In this document: positions 55,875-63,757 of the stretch, in pieces
Layout of the letters: every line of letters starts with the position of its first letter
Position numbering within the stretch: the first letter of the stretch is position 1
Source: Pseudidiomarina salinarum
GTDB taxonomy: Bacteria > Pseudomonadota > Gammaproteobacteria > Enterobacterales > Alteromonadaceae
Length of the DNA stretch: 64,000 nt
Assembly (NCBI RefSeq): GCF_000753715.1
Contig: NZ_JPER01000001.1
Span: 992,001 to 1,056,000, forward strand
Direction of reading: 5' to 3'
Program-made: the position numbers and the translations under genes
The notes under the pieces: model-generated
The model's input: only the letters and a program-made list of their open reading frames with translations
The model's database searches: none
Told to the model about the DNA's origin: nothing

Positions 55875-56950
55875 TAGCTGTGGTCCTGTTTAATAAGTTT
55901 CCGGGCCCGCCAGTGCAGGTAATTCACCAAAAACCAGAAATGTTTGAAGGCTGGATTACGGGTCTGTTTATGATAGTAGCGATAATAAATCTGCTGGGCG
56001 ATAACGCTCAGACGAAACAGCCCGAATACTTCGTAGAATTTAAAGTCAGTAACATCAACCTGCATTTTCTCGCAGTAATAATCGATAACCTCGGCCCGCG
56101 TAAACATGCCTTTGAGGTGGGTCGGCTGCCGGCGCGTCGACTGGGCGATGCGATCATCGTCGGCCTGAATCCAATACGCCAGGCTATTGCCCAAATCCAT
56201 CAGCGGATTACCGAGAGTGGCCAGTTCCCAGTCCAGTACCCCAATAATCCGGGTCGGTTCTTCCGGGGCCAGTACCAGGTTATCAAAACGAAAATCGTTA
56301 TGAGTCATGCAGATGGTTTCATGCGCGGGCATATTATCCTTCAGCCAGCTGATAATGCCGTTACCAGAAGGAACATTCCAGGTTTTCGCCTTACCGTAGC
56401 GCTCGCTCCAGCCCGTCACCTGCCGCTGCGTATAACCCTCGCCTTTTGCCAGCCCGGTAAGGCCAGCCGCCTCAATATCAACCTGATGCAATTCAATCAG
56501 ACAATCCAGCGCATTCCGGCACAGTTCGCGGGTTTGGCCTTCACTGAGTTCTAACGCGCGAGGCATGTTTTTGCGCGGAATGATCCCGGCCACCCGATCC
56601 ATAATGTAAAACTCAGCGCCGATGATGCTTTCATCGTCAGTATAAAGATGCATCTGTGGCACATAGGGGTAAACCGGCTTGAGCGCCTGCTGTAGCCTGA
56701 ATTCACGACCCATGTCGTGGGCTGACTTTGCCTTAGTGCCGGCTGGTGGCCGTCGCAATATCAAGTCTGCGTTGTCAAACTCAAGACGATAGGTCCAGTT
56801 GGAGGCCCCTCCGGCATACTGAGTCACCTTCATACTGCCTTCCAGATAAGGCAACTGTTCACGCAACCAGCTACTCAGTTGCCGCTCAGGCAACTGCTCG
56901 CCTTCCCGAACTTCACCGGCCTTATCTTCCAGTCTGGTCACTGTACTCAT
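55874..56950 (-). CDS. APH-family phosphotransferase (ACAD11 kinase-like)
   Basis: A 358-residue kinase-like protein. VTQYAGGASNWTYRLEF is the nucleotide loop, CMTHNDFRFDNLVLAPEEP the catalytic loop and IIGVLDWELATLGNPLMDLG the metal loop. This matches the APH domain that is fused to acyl-CoA dehydrogenase in mammalian ACAD10/ACAD11. Its gene overlaps the acyl-CoA dehydrogenase gene by 4 nt. It likely phosphorylates a hydroxyacyl-CoA. Confidence 0.9.
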   Translation of the reverse strand: MSTVTRLEDKAGEVREGEQLPERQLSSWLREQLPYLEGSMKVTQYAGGASNWTYRLEFDNADLILRRPPAGTKAKSAHDMGREFRLQQALKPVYPYVPQMHLYTDDESIIGAEFYIMDRVAGIIPRKNMPRALELSEGQTRELCRNALDCLIELHQVDIEAAGLTGLAKGEGYTQRQVTGWSERYGKAKTWNVPSGNGIISWLKDNMPAHETICMTHNDFRFDNLVLAPEEPTRIIGVLDWELATLGNPLMDLGNSLAYWIQADDDRIAQSTRRQPTHLKGMFTRAEVIDYYCEKMQVDVTDFKFYEVFGLFRLSVIAQQIYYRYYHKQTRNPAFKHFWFLVNYLHWRARKLIKQDHS

Positions 56951-58194
56951 CGAGGATCCCGCACATTTGGGTGATCCCGGTATTTGGCCAGCTCAACTTT
57001 GGCGATGGTGGCGCGGTGTACGGCGTCGGGGCCATCAGCGATGCGCAAGGCCCGTGCCATGGCGTAGAGAGCTGTTAACGGCACATCGTGGCTCATACCA
57101 GCACCGCCATAGAGCTGAATGGTTTCATCCACAACTTTCTGCAGAACATTAGGCGCCGCGACTTTAATCGCTGAGATTTCGGTCAGGGCTTTCATCGCGC
57201 CGACCTGATCAATCTTCCAGGCAGCAAAAAAGGTCAACAGACGCGCCTGGTCGATAGCAATCCGCATATCGGCCACCCGTTCCATATTGCCGCCTAGCTG
57301 CAACAAAGGTCTACCAAACGCGACCCGATCCTGGCCCCGCTGCATGAACAGCTGTAAGGCTTTCTCAGCCGCGCCCAGTGCCCGCATACAGTGATGGATA
57401 CGGCCAGGGCCTAAACGCCCCTGCGCGATCTTAAAGCCATCGCCAAGCCCGCCAATCAGATTGGCTTTTGGCACCCGCACATTGTCAAATATGACTTCAC
57501 CGTGACCATAAGGCGCATCGTATTCGCCGAACGCCGGTAACATCCGTTCAATGATGACGCCTTCTGCATCCAGGGGCACCAGCACCATGCTATGCCGCTG
57601 ATGCTTGGCCGCACCGGCATCAGTCAGGCCCATAACGATGGCAAAGCGTGCGTCGGGGTGTCCTAATCCGGTCGACCACCATTTGCGGCCGCGAATCACC
57701 ACTTCGTCACCGTCAGCAACAATACTGGCTTGCATATTGGTCGCATCGGATGAGGCAACATCAGGTTCTGTCATGCAAAATACCGAGCGGATCTCACCCT
57801 TTAGCAGCGGCTTTAGCCATTGGTCCTGCTGCGCCTTGGTACCAAAATGGTAGAGCACTTCCATATTGCCGGTATCCGGTGCATTACAGTTAAATACTTC
57901 GGGCGCCAACAGGCTATGCCCCATCACTTCTGCCAGTGGCGCATATTCAAGGGTGGTCAGGCCCGCGCCAAGCTTGTCGTCGGGTAAGAATAAATTCCAC
58001 AGGCCGGCGGCCTTAGCTTTCGCTTTCAGTTCACTGACCATCGGCGGAACCTGCCACTCACGCCAGTTGCCATCGGGGTTAAGACGCCGGTTTTCTTTCT
58101 GATAGTTGGCTTCGGCTGGCTCAATGTGTTCCCGCATGAAAGCGATGAGTCTTTTCCGGTAATCCAGCGTTCTGGGGCTCGGTGTAAAATCCAT
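56947..58194 (-). CDS. Acyl-CoA dehydrogenase (ACAD10/11-like)
   Basis: A 415-residue flavoenzyme. FCMTEPDVASSDATNMQ and VIRGRKWWSTG are the flavin/substrate regions, GRIHHCMRALGAAEKAL and LYGGAGMSHDVPL near the end. By similarity it belongs to the ACAD10/11 group, which takes longer or 4-hydroxyacyl-CoA substrates; the catalytic base cannot be assigned safely from sequence. It is the first gene of a three-gene operon. Confidence 0.92.
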   Translation of the reverse strand: MDFTPSPRTLDYRKRLIAFMREHIEPAEANYQKENRRLNPDGNWREWQVPPMVSELKAKAKAAGLWNLFLPDDKLGAGLTTLEYAPLAEVMGHSLLAPEVFNCNAPDTGNMEVLYHFGTKAQQDQWLKPLLKGEIRSVFCMTEPDVASSDATNMQASIVADGDEVVIRGRKWWSTGLGHPDARFAIVMGLTDAGAAKHQRHSMVLVPLDAEGVIIERMLPAFGEYDAPYGHGEVIFDNVRVPKANLIGGLGDGFKIAQGRLGPGRIHHCMRALGAAEKALQLFMQRGQDRVAFGRPLLQLGGNMERVADMRIAIDQARLLTFFAAWKIDQVGAMKALTEISAIKVAAPNVLQKVVDETIQLYGGAGMSHDVPLTALYAMARALRIADGPDAVHRATIAKVELAKYRDHPNVRDPR

Positions 58195-58265
58195 TATGTA
58201 CCTTCCTGATGAGGACGTTCAGTTGCGTATGTTCAAACGCTTGTTTAAATGATTGTAAACCAATT

Positions 58266-58298
58266 AAAGCTGTCGGTTAACCAGTAACCGACAGCTTT
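58266..58298 (-). terminator. Terminator after the metallo-beta-lactamase-fold gene
   Basis: A perfect 14-bp stem (AAAGCTGTCGGTTA / TAACCGACAGCTTT) with a 5-nt loop. On the minus strand it is followed by AATTGG; terminal T in the stem give a short U run. It lies 46 nt after the stop at 58344 and before the dehydrogenase promoter. Confidence 0.7.
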
Positions 58299-58343
58299 AT
58301 TCTGAATAACTTCTGAAACCGCGGGATGCTTACTTAAGTTGCC

Positions 58344-59291
58344 TTATTTAAACTGCGTAGTATAGTTCGCCGGTATCCAGCGATAGCCTTTATCTCGCGT
58401 AGCTAAGTGACCTATACCGGGGAAGGATAAGTGCGCACCGGCGGCCCAGTATCCCTCTTTGGCAACTGAACTGAACACCCCCTGGCGAACCGTTTTGGCT
58501 ACCGCGCTATCGGTATCAAAATCTATAGTTACCTCGGGATCAGCAAACTGAATGGCCGCGACATGAATCACATCGCCCCAGAACACCATGGTCTGCTCCG
58601 CGCTACTCACGTGGTAGCCGCTATGCCCCGGCGTATGACCAACGGTGGGATGCGCCACAAAGCCCGGCAAAATCTCAGTCACGCCAGTAAAGGAGCTCAG
58701 CTGGCCACTTTCCTGATACGGCTGCAGTGCGGCCATGGCACCACGAAAGAAGTCCTTCTGGCCTTCCGGTGCGGCATTCAGGTGTGCTTCATCTAACCAG
58801 TAATTCGCATCATCCCTGTGCACATAAACTTTGGCATTCGGGTAAAGCCGCTCGCCATCCCGCACCAGCCCACCGACATGATCAGGGTGCATATGCGTGA
58901 TCAGGATCACATCGATATCATTAGTCTGGTAACCCGCCGCTTGCAGATGCTGCGGTAACTTGCCCAGGGTCGGGCCAAACATACTACCGGCCCCTGTATC
59001 GACCAGCACCTGTTTGTCGCCGGTGTCGATCAGAAAGCCGTTAAGCGACGTTTCCAGCGGGCTCTCAAGGTAATCTTTCGCCAGCCGCTGATGCACTTCC
59101 GCCGCATCCAGATGCAACAGATTGTGCATCGGAAGATCCACGGTGCCGTCAGAAAGCGCCGTAATCATAAAATCGCCAAGCGGCATCCGGTAATACCCCG
59201 GTGCCTGGCTGCTATCCTCAGGTGTCGCCTGTACGGCGGTGCCGGCAACGGCTAAACCTGCCGTCAGCATCAATGTAATTGCCTTTCTCAT
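58344..59291 (-). CDS. Secreted metallo-beta-lactamase-fold hydrolase
   Basis: A 315-residue protein with a signal peptide (1 to about 22, ending VQA) and the zinc motif ITHMHPDHVGGLV, then HTPGHSGYH and AGAHLSFPGIGHL. It belongs to the MBL group that includes lactonases and similar hydrolases; no beta-lactamase-specific pattern is seen. Periplasmic. A single gene with its own terminator, divergent from the padR gene. Confidence 0.9.
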   Translation of the reverse strand: MRKAITLMLTAGLAVAGTAVQATPEDSSQAPGYYRMPLGDFMITALSDGTVDLPMHNLLHLDAAEVHQRLAKDYLESPLETSLNGFLIDTGDKQVLVDTGAGSMFGPTLGKLPQHLQAAGYQTNDIDVILITHMHPDHVGGLVRDGERLYPNAKVYVHRDDANYWLDEAHLNAAPEGQKDFFRGAMAALQPYQESGQLSSFTGVTEILPGFVAHPTVGHTPGHSGYHVSSAEQTMVFWGDVIHVAAIQFADPEVTIDFDTDSAVAKTVRQGVFSSVAKEGYWAAGAHLSFPGIGHLATRDKGYRWIPANYTTQFK

Positions 59292-59388
59292 CTGAACCTC
59301 CGTCCTCTCAACTATCTGCTGTTAATACTAGCTGAGGCCTTACCCAAATCAATAAAAAGGTTCTGGTTAAAAAATAACCTTGACTTGC

Positions 59389-59409
59389 ATACTATGTGGC
59401 ACATAGTAT
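59389..59409 (+). promoter_or_regulatory. PadR-type operator, first palindrome
   Basis: Perfect 10-1-10 inverted repeat, with core TACTATGTGGCACATAGTA. It overlaps a possible promoter (TTGACT at 59380-59385 with a -10 at about 18 nt). The ATGTG/CACAT arms are typical of PadR operators. Confidence 0.7.
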
Positions 59410-59443
59410 TATTGGTACTGTGTAGCACACAGTACCAATAATA
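59407..59443 (+). promoter_or_regulatory. PadR-type operator, second palindrome
   Basis: Perfect 17-3-17 inverted repeat. Its 19-nt core, TACTGTGTAGCACACAGTA (59416-59434), differs from the first palindrome at 3 of 19 bases, and the two centres are 26 bp apart. It lies 20 nt before the padR start. Could also fold as a hairpin in RNA. Confidence 0.75.
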
Positions 59444-59463
59444 CGACTTTCAACAGGTGGCTC

Positions 59464-59808
59464 ATGGCTAACGATAAGTTCGACAAGATCAAGCTGGAAC
59501 TGCGACGGGGAATTCTGGTGCTGGCGGTACTGCAGTCTCTGCAAAAACCGCACTATGGCTATTCGCTTCGTAAACAACTTAACGAAGCTGGCCTGGACAT
59601 TGATGAAGGTACGCTCTACCCGCTCATTCGCCGGCTGGCCGAACAAGGCCTGCTGGAGAGCGAATGGCAGCAGGCTGAGCAGCGCAAGCGCCGGTATTAC
59701 CAGCTTTCTGACGAAGGCCGAACCGTCCTGCAACTTCTCGTCACCGAGTGGCAACAACTAAATACTACCCTCGAGGCTTTAATGGAGACGTCACATGAAT
59801 CTCATTGA
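59464..59808 (+). CDS. PadR-family transcriptional regulator
   Basis: A 114-residue PadR regulator of the short subfamily 2: LRRGILVLAVLQSL, YGYSLRKQLNEAG, DEGTLYPLIRRLAEQGLLESEW and RRYYQLSDEG. Typical ligand is unknown; PadR proteins of this type often respond to stress or membrane-active compounds and repress a neighbouring membrane gene. Two palindromes precede it, suggesting autorepression. It overlaps the next gene by 14 nt. Confidence 0.93.
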   Translation: MANDKFDKIKLELRRGILVLAVLQSLQKPHYGYSLRKQLNEAGLDIDEGTLYPLIRRLAEQGLLESEWQQAEQRKRRYYQLSDEGRTVLQLLVTEWQQLNTTLEALMETSHESH

Positions 59809-60730
59809 CCGATATATCTTCGCTGTGCAGCAGTATGCGCCAGCGGCACAACAACAGAGTGTTGCCGATGACCTGCGGGAACATCTGGAAAACGAAGTTG
59901 ACGCCCTGTCCGACGGCCAGCCGACTGAGCACGAGATTGCCGGGCTGCTGCAACGATTCGGCTCTCCGGAGCAAGTCGCCCAGCGCTATGCGCCGCGCCC
60001 GCAACCGGTAAAGCCGGAGCAGATGCCTAAATATATGCTGGTGCTACGATATGTGATCGCCGTCGCTTTTGGTCTCACGCTAATAAAAAGCTACTTTTCA
60101 GTGATTGCCAGCGAGAGCTTTCATTTCAGCCAATTTATCAGTCAGTTTATATTTCGCTTTATTGACCTGGGTCTGTTTGGCTTTGCCGTGGTAACCCTCA
60201 TTTTCTGGGCCATCAATACCCGGCCGCAACCAGAAGATAAATGGGATCCTCATAGCCTGCCAGAGGCAGGCCGACCATGGCAGCGTATTCGTCTGTCCGA
60301 TATTGTCAGTGATATTGCCGAAGGTATTTTTATCCTGCTGTTGCTCTGGTACAACGTCTGGGGGCCTGAAGTACTGAGTTCCTACAACGCGACGATGATG
60401 ATCGCACCTGGCCTGGCGGACTGGCGCATTGCGCTGACGGCGCTGGTAGCCGTAGCCATTGCCAAACAACTCTGGCTGTTGCGCAAGCCCTACTGGACCG
60501 CCCGTCTGCTCAGTATCAATTTATTGATGAGTGCCATTTACGTTGTGGTTTTCGGCTATCTGGCAAGCCTGTCGGAATTCATAATTTTCGGCAGCGAGAC
60601 CACACTGATGCTTTCGCCCGAATGGATTAACCAGCTGATCCGCGGCCTGATGGCCCTGGTTGCGGTTATTTACCTGGTGAAAATGGTGCGCGACGGACGT
60701 CGCTTGCGGCAGCTACGACAACAACAATAA
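59795..60730 (+). CDS. HAAS-domain membrane protein
   Basis: A 311-residue protein. The first 70 residues (RYIFAVQQYAPAAQ, DDLREHLENEVDAL, LLQRFGSPEQVAQRYAP) form a HAAS domain, known as a partner module to PadR-type regulators. Six or seven transmembrane helices follow (about 75-310). It overlaps padR by 14 nt, so a PadR/HAAS pair. It could bind or sense membrane stress and relay it to PadR; target unknown. Confidence 0.82.
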   Translation: MNLIDRYIFAVQQYAPAAQQQSVADDLREHLENEVDALSDGQPTEHEIAGLLQRFGSPEQVAQRYAPRPQPVKPEQMPKYMLVLRYVIAVAFGLTLIKSYFSVIASESFHFSQFISQFIFRFIDLGLFGFAVVTLIFWAINTRPQPEDKWDPHSLPEAGRPWQRIRLSDIVSDIAEGIFILLLLWYNVWGPEVLSSYNATMMIAPGLADWRIALTALVAVAIAKQLWLLRKPYWTARLLSINLLMSAIYVVVFGYLASLSEFIIFGSETTLMLSPEWINQLIRGLMALVAVIYLVKMVRDGRRLRQLRQQQ

Positions 60731-60731
60731 G

Positions 60732-62006
60732 TCAGGCGCTGAACTGGCGCTCCAGATAACTTCGTACACTGTTGGCGAAGTTCTGGGACGTCAGTTCGGC
60801 AAGAATCCGGAAGTAGGCATCAGCCCCGACTTCATCCGGGTGCTGCTCAACGTGCAGCTGATAGAGCTCCCAGAGCCGGAACAAACCAAGGGGGTAATTC
60901 ATTTTCAGTTCACTATCGATACGGCTGGCAACCACCAACCCGCAGGCGTAGTGTTTAGCAAACAAATCATCGGTTAACGGCTCTTCACACAAGGTTAGCG
61001 CCGATGCCAGCTGTTGGCTTAGAAAGGTATCACTCATGCCCTGACTTTGCAGGTACTCATAGGCCATAAACTCAGCCGCGCCTTCATGAATCCAGGAGTC
61101 TTCATTACTGAATAAATTACCCTGAAACAGGTGGGCCACTTCATGGGCGAAGAACCACAGGGTCTCATTGACGAAGTCGTTATTTTTCATTCGCTCATAC
61201 AGGCTATGCCCGTACCAGTGAACGAACAGCTGTGAGCCGATAACCCCGCCCTGCTGGCCATAGCGCCCGTCACTGGTACTACTGAACGAAGCCATAATCA
61301 TCGGCCGCTCGTTCAGTGCTCCGAGTCGATCCGAAAAATAGCCCATAAGCGGCGGCAGGTCACGTTGTAAACTTGCCTGCAACGCCGGCGGCAGCCCGGG
61401 ATCAATAATGGTCTCCAGCTTGGTTATAGCGGGTGCCAGCGGCCCCACATAAACCATATAGCCATCGTCAGCCGACTCCTGCCAGCTTACCGCCTGCTGC
61501 CCGCTTAAACCGGGCAGGCGAATATAATCCAGCCGCTGCGCCTCCATCCGAAAATCGTAGGTCAGCCGTCTGGCATCATCGCAGGTCAGCGGACACACCT
61601 TAAAGCGCCCCGAAAACCAGGCCATGCCGCCATCAGTAAACGGAGAAAAAGGAGCGTAATCTTTAAGTAGCGGAATGTAAGTCGGCGTGAGACTGATACT
61701 GACCTGATCGAACGGCTGGCCATCGCGGCGAGCCAGAAATTCCTCATTGGTCGCCGTATCTACCGCCACCATAAATTGATCGGAAACCGGCTGCCATCGA
61801 TTAACCCGGGTATGATCGGGAGCGCGGACGAATACCAGCCGGTCAGTTTGCTGTTCAAGCTCATAATGAACCGACCAATGCGTACCATCGGTTTTCTGCA
61901 TAACGACGCGGACGGTTTCCGTAACTGACGCATCATAAAAATGAGCGGCCACCCAGATTATGCCCGCCCCTGCTGCTAAGCTGAATAACAGCTTTTTGCT
62001 ACTCAT
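60732..62006 (-). CDS. HExxH metallopeptidase-like protein
   Basis: A 424-residue protein with an N-terminal membrane anchor (about 6-22). The domain from about 285 has WFFAHEVAHLFQGN (zinc HExxH) and, about 20 residues on, WIHEGAAEF with the third-ligand Glu; this gluzincin layout resembles M1-like and MA-clan peptidases. The N-terminal half (60-200) is beta-rich. A Cys pair near CPLTCDD may be disulfide-bonded in the periplasm. I cannot name the family. It is probably transcribed alone or with the next gene. Confidence 0.7.
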   Translation of the reverse strand: MSSKKLLFSLAAGAGIIWVAAHFYDASVTETVRVVMQKTDGTHWSVHYELEQQTDRLVFVRAPDHTRVNRWQPVSDQFMVAVDTATNEEFLARRDGQPFDQVSISLTPTYIPLLKDYAPFSPFTDGGMAWFSGRFKVCPLTCDDARRLTYDFRMEAQRLDYIRLPGLSGQQAVSWQESADDGYMVYVGPLAPAITKLETIIDPGLPPALQASLQRDLPPLMGYFSDRLGALNERPMIMASFSSTSDGRYGQQGGVIGSQLFVHWYGHSLYERMKNNDFVNETLWFFAHEVAHLFQGNLFSNEDSWIHEGAAEFMAYEYLQSQGMSDTFLSQQLASALTLCEEPLTDDLFAKHYACGLVVASRIDSELKMNYPLGLFRLWELYQLHVEQHPDEVGADAYFRILAELTSQNFANSVRSYLERQFSA

Positions 62007-62021
62007 GCGTCAGCCATGGCG

Positions 62022-62387
62022 TTAATAGGCCTTACCAAGGCTACCCATCAGAAACCCGATAAAAACCAGCAATAAACCGGCAGCGGCGACGCCCATCCCG
62101 AGCATTGGCAGTAAGCTATATCTTAATGCGGTCGGAAAGTTGTCCACCGAAAAACGCTTGTTCATGACCAGGTAAGCAATAGCGGCAACCCAGATGATCA
62201 GGCAAAACGCCGAAATCACCAAAAACAGCCAGCCTACGTCACTGCCATATTCCTGGGCCGGCCCCAACAGCCATATCGTGAACACTCCGAGCCCCACGGG
62301 TAAATAGGCCAGCGCATCAAACATAGCGACCAGCCAGGCAATGCCCAGATAATTACGTTTCTTTTTTTCCGTATCGAATTTCAGCAC
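62022..62387 (-). CDS. Unrecognised four-helix membrane protein
   Basis: A 121-residue protein with four hydrophobic segments. The upstream ATG at 62402 is preceded by no ribosome site, but ATGAGGAGC there itself supplies AGGAG 8 nt before a GTG at 62387, which I take as the start (MLKFDTEKKKRNYLG). Domain family not recognised; a DUF-type small membrane protein. Next to HdeD-like protein. Confidence 0.6.
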   Translation of the reverse strand: MLKFDTEKKKRNYLGIAWLVAMFDALAYLPVGLGVFTIWLLGPAQEYGSDVGWLFLVISAFCLIIWVAAIAYLVMNKRFSVDNFPTALRYSLLPMLGMGVAAAGLLLVFIGFLMGSLGKAY

Positions 62388-62438
62388 TAGGATGCTCCTC
62401 ATTATCGAACATAAGAATTAACAGCATAGCTGACGCGG

Positions 62439-63008
62439 TTATAAACGGACTGACTCGCGGCCAAAGGCGCGCGCTTTAAATGCCAGAAATATCATAATCA
62501 GACCAAATAACACGGCGTAGGCCGCCAGCAACCAGAGCAAAGCCAGAATACCGACTCCGGGTTGCGCTATCAGCAGAACGCCCAGCAATACGGAAGCGAT
62601 GCCGCCGATAATCAGCAGCCACTCGCCGGTAATTTCTTTGCGCAGCCGGATCGCGGCTACCAACTGGAGTACCCCGGTAGCGATGGCCCAGATAGCGATA
62701 TAAAACAGCAGCGCCAGCGCGGTAATGTCCGGGGCTAAAAAGGCAAGAATACCAATGCCAATACCGATCAGCCCCCAGAGTAACCAGACCCACCAGTCTT
62801 CATCAGATTTGCGCCCGGCCAGTGCCGTCCATACACCGAGGATACCGTCGGCGAAAATGAAAATACCAAAAACCAGGATCAGTACCGTTAATGAAATATC
62901 AGGCTGCAAGAAAATGAAAATACCGAAGGCCAGCGCAATCAGCCCGCGCAGCAACAGCGTCCACCAGTTGCGGGCAATTACACCCGTTAAGCTCATATCA
63001 GTATTCAT
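62439..63008 (-). CDS. HdeD family (DUF308) membrane protein
   Basis: A 189-residue protein with six membrane segments and the DUF308 repeats (WWTLLLRGLIALAFGIFIF, GGIASVLLGVLLIAQPGVG). HdeD in E. coli helps acid resistance at high cell density. AAGGAG precedes the ATG at 8 nt. 18 nt after the SDR-like gene stop; co-transcription is likely. Confidence 0.88.
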   Translation of the reverse strand: MNTDMSLTGVIARNWWTLLLRGLIALAFGIFIFLQPDISLTVLILVFGIFIFADGILGVWTALAGRKSDEDWWVWLLWGLIGIGIGILAFLAPDITALALLFYIAIWAIATGVLQLVAAIRLRKEITGEWLLIIGGIASVLLGVLLIAQPGVGILALLWLLAAYAVLFGLIMIFLAFKARAFGRESVRL

Positions 63009-63026
63009 AAAATTCTCCTTATGGTT

Positions 63027-63716
63027 TCAGCGATTTATCCAGCCGCCAGTAACCGGAAACACCTGCCCTACAAAGCAATCGGCCTGGTCACTGCACAGGT
63101 AGGCGGCAAAGGAAGCATCCTCGCTGGCAGAAACCAGTCGACCCAACGGCACTTCGCGTTTAAGTCGTGCCTGAAAACGCGGATCGGACTGCACCTCAGC
63201 GGGGAAATAAGTCGGATTATCAACAAAGTTCTGGGCAATCGCATTGATCTGAATATTATGCGGTGCCATTTCAACTGCCGCTGCCTGAATATAGGCTAGT
63301 TGGGCACCGCGGGCAGCGCTATAAGTTGAGGTCCGTTTCATGCCTCGTAACGCTGCGGCACTGCCCATCAGCAGAATCTTTCCGCGCTGGCGTTCCATCA
63401 TCGCCGGCAGTACGGCTTTAAATAAGCGTGGCAACGGATCAACCAAAGTGGCAAATACACTTTGCCATTCGTCATCTTCAACCTCAGTAAGGCGGCTGGT
63501 CGGTGCCGCAATAGCCAGGTTAATAACCAGCACATCAATGTCACCGGCGCTGGCTATAACTTCGTTGATTGCATCGGCAGTACCTAAATCGTCATTGTCG
63601 GCAATCACGGTGGCGCCCTGGCGTCTGAACGCATCAACCAGCGCCGGCCCCATAAAACGTTCCGCGTGCGTAACTAATATCCGTTTATCCGTCAGTATCC
63701 CTGACTCCATGCTCAT
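63027..63716 (-). CDS. Halohydrin dehalogenase-like SDR homologue
   Basis: A 229-residue SDR-fold protein without the coenzyme motif TGxxxGxG: the place reads THAERFMG (16-23), T-x4-F-x-G. The catalytic triad is Ser119, Tyr132 and Arg136 (S-x12-Y-x3-R) where ordinary SDRs have YxxxK. Both motifs are those that I recall as the signature of halohydrin dehalogenases (HheA-G), which make epoxides from vicinal haloalcohols without NAD(P)H. The region NFVDNPTYFPAEV also resembles the HheC halide pocket. ATG at 63716 or 63710 are both possible. In one strand with HdeD-like and membrane genes. Activity is not proven. Confidence 0.72.
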   Translation of the reverse strand: MSMESGILTDKRILVTHAERFMGPALVDAFRRQGATVIADNDDLGTADAINEVIASAGDIDVLVINLAIAAPTSRLTEVEDDEWQSVFATLVDPLPRLFKAVLPAMMERQRGKILLMGSAAALRGMKRTSTYSAARGAQLAYIQAAAVEMAPHNIQINAIAQNFVDNPTYFPAEVQSDPRFQARLKREVPLGRLVSASEDASFAAYLCSDQADCFVGQVFPVTGGWINR

Positions 63717-63757
63717 CTACCTCAGCAACCAACTGGCCGTATTCGTTATAGTTAAGT

